Shown here: positions 1 to 7,059 of the stretch, piece after piece
Layout: each line of letters begins with the position of its first letter
Numbering within the stretch: position 1 is the first letter of the stretch
DNA from: Phoronis ovalis
Lineage: Eukaryota > Phoronida > Phoronidae
Length of the DNA stretch: 11,738 nt
NCBI GenBank assembly: GCA_028565635.1
Contig: JAOXYB010103271.1
Coordinates: 1 to 11,738 of the forward strand
Direction of reading: 5' to 3'
Notes under the pieces: generated by a model
What the model saw: the letters and a program-made list of their open reading frames with translations, nothing else
What the model was told of the DNA's origin: nothing
The model's database searches: none
Position numbers and translations under genes: made by a program

Positions 1-22
1 CTACTAACATGTGTATGTCCCA

Positions 23-83
23 TTAATTAAAGTCTTCACATCTGGGCTCCTGTCCAAATGCAGAATTTTTACAGACATCATCC
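23..83 (-). CDS. Tentative terminal exon 3 of the same gene
   Basis: A pyrimidine-rich stretch (TTTTTATCTTGATCTTG) precedes TTTCAAG|GG on the minus strand, ending at 84. With this acceptor, exon 3 completes the split codon to Arg and reads DDVCKNSAFGQEPRCEDFN before TAA at 25-23. The total product would be a 72-residue precursor with two mature-part cysteines ten residues apart. A competing model uses the acceptor TTATTTCAG|T ending at 176 and encodes 56 residues with a hydrophobic segment (ALLVVFILILF), ending at TAG (6-4). The true next exon could also lie left of the window. I prefer the first model because its composition is less AT-driven. Confidence 0.2.
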
Positions 84-248
84 CTTGAAACAAGATCAAG
101 ATAAAAACCACCAGTAATGCCAGATCATATAAAATGTACAAATCTAAAAATATAAATGATGCATCGTAAAATTTACTGAAATAATTGAACTTTCTCATAT
201 AGTTTTTCATTGTGCCATCAATGCTGTTACGTAGAAACTTGAACAAAC

Positions 249-341
249 CTGTGTTTCCTGTTTGGTATAACTATTCCTTTTCTTTCTCTTAACTCAGTCT
301 CTGCCTCAGGGCTATGTAGAACACTGCACGTATATAGTGAT
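249..341 (-). CDS. Predicted exon 2 of the same gene
   Basis: An acceptor ATTTTCAG|A ends at 342, with a branch-point-like TTTTAAC about 20 bases upstream. The 93-nt exon stays open to a donor CACAG|GTTTGT. Joining it to the exon at 1244-1308 restores an Arg codon across the junction and keeps frame, reading RSLYTCSVLHSPEAETEL, then RERKGIVIPNRKH. The first acidic residues appear just after the Arg/Ser/Tyr stretch, which fits a presequence ending near SLYTCSVLHS with a charged mature part behind it. The implied intron 1 (342-1243, 902 bp) contains the hairpin repeat at 764-865. Another acceptor-like TTGCAG at about 438 would break the frame from exon 1. Confidence 0.38.
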
Positions 342-763
342 CTGAAAATATGTTTTATTGGCGTTAAAATACTTGCTTTTGAAATTCTATATTGTTCTAT
401 ATAAGTGAAACATATTCCGACTGTTCGTGAACCCACTGCAAGTACTTACGAGAAAGCATACACTGGGCCCAACACTGAGACTGACTTAATGTGAAATTTT
501 TTTTTATTAGATTGAACAGCAGATTTAATCCTGCAATTTAACATTTGCACAAGTTCAAGACCTCCACGCGCTCCAGTGGATAACTATGAACTAAAATCTT
601 AATCCTTAAAGCCAGGGACTGTCATTGACCATAAGTCCATAGTACTAAAAACAGGTTGCTAGAAATCAATTCTATACTAATATACTTACATAGGTCTCCT
701 GGTGCTTACTAGTCCCAGTTAGACCAAAAGGCAAAAATATAATTTTTGGCATGATAGTCTATT

Positions 764-865
764 GCGGAGCCGTAGGATCATGGCCCACATAATGTCAAAA
801 ACTGTTGAAATTTTTCCACTAAAAAAATGTTTAACATTGTGTGAGCTATGACACTACGGCTCCGC
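764..865. repeat. Short hairpin element with terminal inverted repeats (MITE-like)
   Basis: GCGGAGCCGTAG (764-775) is repeated exactly, inverted, at 854-865. The match continues imperfectly inward to about 30 bases (TCATGGCCCACATAAT against TCATAGCTCACACAAT). The 102-bp unit has an AT-rich centre and no coding capacity, like a small non-autonomous DNA transposon remnant. I could not identify a target-site duplication, so the true ends are uncertain. It lies in the proposed first intron. Confidence 0.6.
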
Positions 866-924
866 TGCAGGCAAGCCATAGTAGGGTCATGTAGCCAGGA
901 TTATCATGGCCATGGGACCATGAT
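854..924 (+). repeat. Repeat fragment related to 10835-10898, with terminal hairpin
   Basis: The order CTACGG ... CAAGCCATAG ... TAGGGTCATG ... TATCATG ... GGGAC is shared with the reverse strand of 10898-10835. The right-end copy has 11 extra bases between two TAG triplets; this copy lacks them, consistent with a small deletion. The segment ends in a 7-bp stem (ATCATGG 903-909, CCATGAT 918-924). It directly follows or overlaps the hairpin element at 764-865, so the two may be parts of one larger transposon. Confidence 0.55.
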
Positions 925-1243
925 CAGGCCTCAGAGACAACATTTTGCCAAGAGTGCTAACAAAGAGAACATTTTTAGATATCACGTGCTTACCACGGGG
1001 TATGTTTGTTAGCTATAGATTACTAACCACGAGTTACAGTTATGGCCTTCACACTTCTTAAAAATGGACAAGGGTATCCAGCATTTTAGCGGCATTTTAC
1101 TTTTTTAATTTTAGTGATTTAATTGGGTGGTATTAGTGCCCATATTATTACACGAAAATAGCATGACAATTACAAACCAACTTAACAATTAGTTAACTCA
1201 TACGGGATAATTAGCCCATTCTACTACTGTAAGATAACAATAC

Positions 1244-1308
1244 CTGTTCAAAATAAGCCTTGAACAGCGAAATATCCGACAAGAATGTTGCTGCATGGAA
1301 GCTGCCAT
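1244..1308 (-). CDS. Predicted exon 1 of an unidentified gene with a mitochondrial-type presequence
   Basis: The minus-strand ATG at 1308-1306 begins MAASMQQHSC, then RIFRCSRLILN, before a good donor CAG|GTATTG (intron starts at 1243). The exon has 65 nt and leaves two bases of a split codon. The peptide carries Arg at 11, 14 and 17, has no acidic residue, and mixes Ala, Ser and bulky hydrophobics, as expected of a mitochondrial targeting sequence. The ATG is embedded in a YY1-like AAAATGGCAGC, a pattern typical of nuclear genes for mitochondrial or ribosomal proteins in animals. The frame is open further upstream to another ATG at 1386, which would add 26 residues if transcription started there. 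The gene is not recognised. A chance ORF remains possible. Confidence 0.42.
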
Positions 1309-1335
1309 TTTACCGGATGTATAACACTGCGCATG
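1301..1335 (-). promoter_or_regulatory. YY1/ETS/NRF1-like composite promoter overlapping the exon 1 start
   Basis: On the minus strand this stretch holds CATGCGCA (1335-1328, NRF1-like half site), ACATCCGGT (1320-1312, ETS-type core with GGAT instead of GGAA) and AAAATGGCAGC (1311-1301, YY1-like). There is no TATA box. In animals this combination marks TATA-less housekeeping promoters, often of mitochondrial-protein genes, with the YY1 site spanning the ATG and a very short leader. Divergent transcription to the right is possible: a plus-strand ATG at 1333 opens MSKSQRTGRRRP before CAG|GTACAA. That second reading is weaker. Confidence 0.38.
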
Positions 1336-1446
1336 TCTAAGTCGCAAAGAACAGGCAGACGGCGCCCAGGTACAAACTGGACACATTTATTTGACACCCG
1401 AATTTTCACTCCGGTAACGAAAGATTTGATAAAAAATATTTTTTAT

Positions 1447-2633
1447 AGCTATTTTAAAGTGATTTGTACAGAGTTTCAAAACAATTTCAACAGCATTTTG
1501 TGAAAAACTAATGTTGTTATTAAAAGTTTAACGTGGAACTAAAATATCATGTCGTTGTTTTTTGTATTGTAAAACACATTAAATCTTTATTATACGTTGT
1601 TTGCTGTTGAAGTAGTTGATGTGGACAAATCTTGTTTTCCTTTTTATATACTGCAAAGGTAATGTTTGTATTATTTTAAATATCACACATTATTATAGTT
1701 GTACGCATAAAACTTTACTATAGTTTCAAAGCATAGATCTTAATTATTTTTTAATTGTTTTTGTCTCCTGTAACTTTTCAAATTATAGCTTTGTTACTCA
1801 TTGGGCAATCGATATGTATAGCAACATAATTGTCAACTTAAGAAATAAGTCAAAAGTCACCTCTTACACGGCAAAATAATTTTAAACTTATAAATGACGT
1901 GCATGTATATGTCCTTAACCCATTATTAAGTGATTTCAAATGTTGTGACAATATGTTTTTTTATGCGTATAATATTTATAGAGAAACAACATTAAACGCG
2001 AATTTTCCCTCGCAATTTTTAAATTAATCGAATTTTAACTTATTGCTAGAAATTTAGTTAAAATTTTCAGACTGGTTATTTTTTTTTAATAGTTATGTGA
2101 GCTATTTGCTATATGAATGCTTTTCAATTTGTGTTTTAAAATTCTCTTTTCTTAAAACATTTTATAATTCAATTAAAAAATATACAAAAAACGGAAAAGA
2201 TAGTAGGAATTCCAAATTAATATGGATTGCATAAAATTATACAAAATCAAAGACATCAAAATATGATGTTTTCCACTTACAAAAACATCAAGTGCGAAGA
2301 CAAAGACATATTGCACCAAGCCACCAACTCATTATGTACATGGCACGTGCCATGAGTACTAGCCCTACTCTCCTAGCTCGAGATGAAAGAACTTAACATG
2401 CACAGTCGAATACTTCATTCCAAAATATAAATACAGCGCGAACTGAAAACAGTAGGTATGGCAATGCCTACTTTTTACATTATTTTTTTTTGTTTATTTA
2501 ATTTTAAAAACCATTGATTTTGGTCGACTTAGCTACTGGATATGATTGGACGGTAAGAAGTTTACGCGCGTTTACAACTCTTTGGTTGGTAGATAAATGA
2601 GAGAACAAATAAATTCAATGTTAAATAGTTTTC
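1447..2633. other. AT-rich intergenic DNA, no gene seen; 16-bp E-box palindrome inside
   Basis: There are only short ORFs, A/T runs and no repeat that I can match elsewhere in the window. The one notable item is the perfect palindrome CATGGCACGTGCCATG at 2339-2354, with CACGTG at its centre. An 18-bp A/T palindrome lies just before the region at 1429-1446. Confidence 0.6.
2339..2354. promoter_or_regulatory. Perfect 16-bp palindrome centred on an E-box
   Basis: CATGGCACGTGCCATG is fully self-complementary around CACGTG (2344-2349). It lies 3' of the Olig gene in a strongly AT-rich stretch, where such a GC-containing palindrome stands out. A dimeric bHLH binding site is the obvious guess; function is inferred only. 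Confidence 0.3.
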
Positions 2634-2863
2634 TTTATTTTGACATTCATTTCTTACAGTTGATATGGAACATTTCTCAAAACACTTAAGTTAGCTAATT
2701 TAACAAAAAATATTATATGAAACTTGTTCTGTAAAATGACTAAACAAGCGATAAAACAAATACAACTGAATTATTTCAAATGAACTATAGGAACCTGAAT
2801 ACTGTCGTTGGATTTTTACTTTCAACAATAATAAATTATATACAAGCATTACTATTCTGACTT

Positions 2864-2869
2864 TTTATT
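2864..2869 (-). terminator. Candidate poly(A) signal AATAAA, distal
   Basis: A second minus-strand AATAAA lies about 235 bases after the Olig stop codon. It is followed by TGCTTGTATAT, which resembles a GU-rich cleavage-stimulating element, so it is the slightly better candidate. A further AATAAA at 2634-2639 would give a longer 3' UTR. Confidence 0.45.
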
Positions 2870-2947
2870 AGTCGAAAACTAAGTTTATACTTCATACATA
2901 CTCAACAGTATCACGCTTTAATTAAAAGCTCTCTCCTAATTATAATT

Positions 2948-2953
2948 TTTATT
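2948..2953 (-). terminator. Candidate poly(A) signal AATAAA, proximal
   Basis: AATAAA is read on the minus strand about 150 bases after the Olig stop codon. The sequence downstream is A/T-rich without an obvious GU-rich stretch, so this may be the weaker of two candidate signals. Confidence 0.4.
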
Positions 2954-3102
2954 AACACCCTTTGTCTAATTTTGAAGCACATAATTTCGTCTCCCAAATG
3001 GCAAGTTGTCCGTCGAGGATTTTTTAAACAAGAACCAACAACCTCTTTTAGTCTTTTAGACTACTTATTAAATATTTCTGTACTATGATCAGAACTTTAG
3101 TC

Positions 3103-3837
3103 TTAATAACGTTGTTTATTCTGTAATATTTTACCAATAGACCAAGATGATGGCAAATGCATAATGTTGCTGTTTTGTCTTTCTTCATGTGGCTTTAAAA
3201 CTGAGGCCAATATGCACTGTGCGCAAGTGCATGGTATTGTCATTCCGTTATACACTAGATTTGATAGTCCGCCTTGGTGCGTTCTACCTGGAGGAGTCGA
3301 AAGCGCAGATGGTTGATTGGCTGGCAGACGCGGTATTGCAGATGCGCCTGTTGTTGGCAATAAAGTAGAGGTGGAATTAAATGGGTGGCGGTGTATTTGC
3401 TTCTGTGTTAAATCTGAATTTTGATAAATGTCACCGACTAGTTTTTTCATTTCTTCAAGAGAACTCGATAACATTAAGATGTAATTCTTTGCTAACATTA
3501 AAGTAGCAATTTTTGACAACTTCCTCTCCGACGGTCCATTTGCGTAAGGCATGACTTCTCTTAAACTGTCCAAAGCAGTGTTCAAATCGTGCATACGTTG
3601 TCTTTCTCTACCATTTACTTTTAATCTCAACTCTTGTGCTTCTTCTCCAGAGAGCTGTTTACCATTCATATCTCTGTGTTGCCTAGATCGGATTTTCCCT
3701 ACGTGTTTTGCTTGATTCAGAGGATTCGGCGATCCACTATCCTGACTGTATTCTGACTCAAAGCTTCGAACGCTCTGCTCTTCATCAGAATCAATATCAG
3801 TTACATTAATGTTTCCTGATTCTTCTTCTCTGTTCAT
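3103..3837 (-). CDS. olig: Olig-family bHLH transcription factor, 244 aa, single coding exon
   Basis: This is a nuclear bHLH factor expected to bind E-boxes and, from what is known of Olig proteins, to specify neural or glial cell fates, often as a repressor. The bHLH lies at about residues 70-134. Its basic region reads [12 protein letters not shown], with the E-box-contacting Glu near residue 78. Helix 1 runs through LREVMPYA, the loop is GPSERKLSK, and helix 2 is [14 protein letters not shown] followed by [11 protein letters not shown]-terminal PCTCAQC (about residues 202-208) matches the PCPCSMC motif of vertebrate Olig proteins and argues against Beta3/bHLHe22. The N-terminus is acidic and Ser-rich (DIDSDEEQS). 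The length is near that of vertebrate Olig1-3 (about 260-320 aa). The reading frame stays open up to a TTG at 3858, but animals start at ATG. The first ATG after the predicted cap site is 3837, in the context AAAAAAATGAAC, and an in-frame TAA lies upstream at 3886-3888. The loop residue usually Val in this family is Glu here. Confidence 0.95.
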   Translation of the reverse strand: MNREEESGNINVTDIDSDEEQSVRSFESEYSQDSGSPNPLNQAKHVGKIRSRQHRDMNGKQLSGEEAQELRLKVNGRERQRMHDLNTALDSLREVMPYANGPSERKLSKIATLMLAKNYILMLSSSLEEMKKLVGDIYQNSDLTQKQIHRHPFNSTSTLLPTTGASAIPRLPANQPSALSTPPGRTHQGGLSNLVYNGMTIPCTCAQCILASVLKPHEERQNSNIMHLPSSWSIGKILQNKQRY

Positions 3838-3925
3838 TTTTTTAGTATCAGCTGTCAAGGTACCAATATATATAGAACAGGTGTATTACAATGAGAGTCA
3901 ACCGAAAAACGGCGGATAATCAGGT

Positions 3926-3954
3926 TGCAGTTTTCCGTGACGATCACTTTTATA
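3926..3954 (-). promoter_or_regulatory. Core promoter of the Olig gene: TATA box and likely cap site
   Basis: On the minus strand, TATAAAAG occupies 3954 down to 3947, the best TATA match upstream of the bHLH gene. About 28 bases downstream an initiator-like CTGCAACC would place the cap site near 3926. That gives an 89-nt leader (3838-3926) with no ATG before the chosen start codon. The spacing is what a TATA-driven promoter needs. The cap site itself is inferred. A spliced leader using the CAG that ends at 3852 is an alternative I cannot exclude. Confidence 0.6.
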
Positions 3955-4134
3955 TCCACTTAAACGTGTTTGATGAAATTCAGCAAGATGGTTGTAATAT
4001 TATTTAAGTCTTATAAGTACTTAGAAATCCTTTAGTCACGAGCCACTATTCACTGAATCACGAAAATTGTATCTAGAGTGCTATCTATCAGCGCTTGAAA
4101 CAATATAATTTCTCTGGGGGGAGGGTTTATTACA

Positions 4135-4189
4135 TGACGTCGCAATACTGTTATCCAATGAACTGTTATGTTAAGCCGCGTGACACGTG
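4135..4189 (-). promoter_or_regulatory. Proximal upstream cluster: CRE-like, CCAAT and E-box motifs
   Basis: About 210-265 bases upstream of the predicted Olig cap site, a GC-richer patch contains TGACGTC (4135-4141, seven of eight bases of a CRE), CCAAT (4155-4159, inverted relative to the gene) and CACGTG (4184-4189). The G-run GGGGGGAGG lies just on its gene-proximal side. Their position suggests a proximal promoter or enhancer, with the E-box as a possible site for bHLH auto- or cross-regulation. Motifs this short also occur by chance. Confidence 0.3.
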
Positions 4190-6780
4190 CTGTTAAGGTA
4201 TTTTTGACATATTGCGTACCTTACTTACTACTGTAACTGTTTCCGAAAACATGAATTACCAATACGAAGCATTTTTCAAAAAAAAGCATATTCAGCTTTC
4301 AATGTTTCTTTTTAAAAGTTGCGATTTGAAAAAAAGAAAAAAACACTGCAATAATTATAATTACATACTTTAATTTAAAAAGTATAAGGTCTTAATATAG
4401 ATAAGTTAGCCATTACTACATATATACCTACGGCTACGGAACTGTTAGATTTATGAATAAATACGTTATATCATTTTTTAAGGCAACGTCCGCAAGAATT
4501 TTGTTTTTGTACTGAATTTGCATTAACACTGATCCGCATATCTTGTTTAGGTACAATGTAGTAAAATCTGTTTCTAACCCCAGCAATACAATAGCACCCC
4601 GCGTGCCCCAAACATAAAACGCGTGAAGTATAAAACATGATTACTTATATTTTCAATAACGTCTGCCCAATTTTAGTCAAATCTGGCTGTGCTGTAATGG
4701 ATTTAGCAAAGTTTATCTTAAATTATCTGCATGCCGTTCGGATATTCACGTAGCGAAACTATTTTCGTGGGAAATTTTAAATATATTTATTTACCTGTAA
4801 GAGAAATGTTCAGTATACTAACGTTTATCTGAAATATTGCTTCCATAAAAATAAACACAGCAAATGAAAAAAACGCGATTATATTTTGTAAGAAGTTCTA
4901 GAAACTCATATGGATTTCTTTATGCATTAACTTTTCGGCTTAATGTCAAAGCTTTAAAATTCCATTTTTTCTGGTTACTTACAAAAAAAAGTGTGAAAAC
5001 TTTTTTATCATGTCAAGTTTGAAGTTATCATGAAATGATTTCGGGTAGCTGATTTATTTTTAAAATTCCATTTTACAAATAAGTTAATTATAAGAAAACT
5101 CGACTTTGTTAGCATTTATATTAAAACAAAATGATTAACGATGTAAATTCTATTCAAAATGTTCCGTTCATTATTGACTAATCAAACGCCTATTAGATCT
5201 ATTAGATTTTTAAATTAATTTCAACAAGTTTTATAAACAGAGATAATTTAATTTGGTTAAACGATGATTCAATTTTTCATTTTTCTTTGCACAGCAAGGG
5301 ACACGCGCTGAAATCACTTATAGCATATTGTACGAAAATTAAGTAATATTCCATCAGTATTATCGCACCATCATTAACTATGGGTAACACCTCTTCAGAA
5401 TGTATTCTAAAGCTACATCTGTCAAACTATTATAGAATTTAATAAAGTTTATTTCACAATGAAGACCTGTAAATCCTGTCTTTGAAGTGGTTTGTATAAA
5501 ACTTTCTTCCACATTTAACTTTGAGCGTTTCCACATTAGCGGCTTTCTTTCTCGGAGTTTCTTTTTGTTTCGTGCGTATCTGTTTTTATGTTACAATCGA
5601 GGTGGATATTTTAAAATAAAATATTTTTTTTAATTCTGTTTTTATAAAGGAACAAATAAACATGCTTAATACTTTTCTGGATTATTATAAAAAAATAAAT
5701 TTTTTACATGCAAGATAAAACTTTACAATGAGAGAAAAAGCAAAATTTATCTGAATTTTTGTTCTTTATCTCAGAAAGTTATCTCAAACTTATTTGTATG
5801 AAAATTCAGTATTTCCCTCATCAGCATACTGCTACATTGGCCCAATATTGGCACTTGCCGATTTTTTTTAACAATTGTGTTTCACTTATTCAATTACTCA
5901 CCCTGTCGCTTATTTAAATTTCCTAATAATTTAGTCACCTACATTATATATTTTAAAAGTCTGAAAAGATAAAAGATCAATCTGGTGCTAAAGTTCATTT
6001 TTCTGTGTATCTTTTCGATTTTATTTCTCGATCAAACTTTAAGTAGTTCGGTAATCATTTGCTCGCCATGGATTACCAGTCTCAAGTGGTGGATTATACT
6101 CTTAGTTTAACATCAAACGCCTGAAGTACTATTATCAACAATTCGAAATAGCATGTTAAAGTTTTTTTAATCCGTTTGGAACAAGGATGCTTGCAGGTAT
6201 TGCGTCGCCTTCGAGAGCACTTGGTTAATGAAGATTTTTTATGACTACCCTATAGATTTATCAGATAGCTCATCCAAATTGCAGGCAAAACTATGCCTGT
6301 AACTGGTGGTAGAATCCGCATGGAAATCCGGGACAGAAAGGAATTGTCAGATAATCGCCAAGGAGCGAACACACATACGATATAAAAACATTTACAGCAT
6401 TACCGTGGTAGGATTTGTGCATTATACATGGATCCTAATTAACTAGTTATTCGCCTTTAAATTACGGCTTTATTTCTTTAAAGAAGTATAACACAATTAG
6501 GTTCTTTACACAAAGTTTACTTATCAAACAACTAACATTTTTATTTCAAAAAATTTGAATTATCGTTTTTTTTTAATTATTACATAAAATATGAAATTTA
6601 AATATGTTTTGCAGATATTATGATACACTTTCCACAATATAACAACTGCAGCAATCCTAATTTATAATTTCCTGGTTTTCTTTCTGAAAAGTCAAAGTAA
6701 GTCGAAAGCTTACAATGATTTTTGAATAACTTTCAATTATTTCGTAATCCTTTCTTAAATGGATAATTGGTTTAAAACAC
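4190..6780. other. Long AT-rich noncoding stretch upstream of Olig
   Basis: I see no supportable coding exon in this stretch. Two local oddities are the overlapping CCAAT palindromes at 5836-5852 and a GC-richer pocket at about 6180-6370. That pocket contains a hairpin (6279-6302) and a 30-codon ORF (6293-6385) without homology I can recognise. The inverted pair GGTAATC/GATTACC flanks 6049-6076. Long gene-free DNA beside a developmental regulator may hold enhancers, but nothing here proves one. Confidence 0.55.
5836..5852. promoter_or_regulatory. Three overlapping CCAAT/ATTGG motifs forming nested palindromes
   Basis: ATTGGCCCAATATTGGC contains ATTGG-C-CCAAT (11 bp, perfect around a central base), overlapping CCAATATTGG (10 bp, perfect). 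This gives three CCAAT boxes in alternating orientation within 17 bases. It could bind NF-Y or NF1-like factors. No gene is visible beside it, so any role is speculative. Confidence 0.25.
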
Positions 6781-6835
6781 CTTGCTTCAAGACATATCAA
6801 GAAGTCTAAAATCTTCATTAAATTTCTACACGTGG

Positions 6836-7014
6836 ATGAATTCTTTTGTCAGTCTTACAAGTTTACCCACTCAGGCTGTTTTCACGACACATCGTGATGA
6901 GGTTTATGGTTTTGTCACGCTGAGAATGAAATCTGGCGGGTTTGTGGGCCACACTACTTGCGGATTGGGATGTCTGAAATATAAGACGTAGAACTTATCT
7001 CCTAACTTTTTCAT
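6836..7014. other. GC-richer pocket with overlapping antisense ORFs, product unknown
   Basis: On the plus strand, 6836-6991 (ATG start) encodes 51 residues including THRDEVYGFVTLRMKSGG and GHTTCGLGCLKYKT. On the minus strand, 7014-6904 encodes 36 residues starting MKKLGDKFYVLYFRHPN, with a Pro-rich middle (WPTNPPDFILSV), and the frame is open upstream to about 7050. Both frames are open because the segment is locally GC-rich. It may be a decayed transposon or a small exon. I recognise neither peptide. Confidence 0.25.
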
Positions 7015-7059
7015 AACTGTACAAATTCGGCCATATGCCACTGCTGCTCTTCACTTGTG

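Noticed and set aside
4-175. Alternative exon 3 with a hydrophobic segment (ALLVVFILILF)
   Set aside because: It is phase-compatible, but the Phe/Leu/Ile/Tyr richness is what AT-rich intron sequence yields by chance, and the implied intron is only 73 bases. Kept as the second choice.
3867-3874. TATATATA close to the Olig start on the minus strand
   Set aside because: A cap site 30 bases downstream would leave a leader of only a few bases before the ATG at 3837. The TATAAAAG at 3954-3947 gives far better spacing.
6782-6835. N-terminal extension of the 6836 ORF starting at TTG
   Set aside because: TTG starts are not used in animal nuclear genes without special evidence; the first ATG in this frame is 6836.
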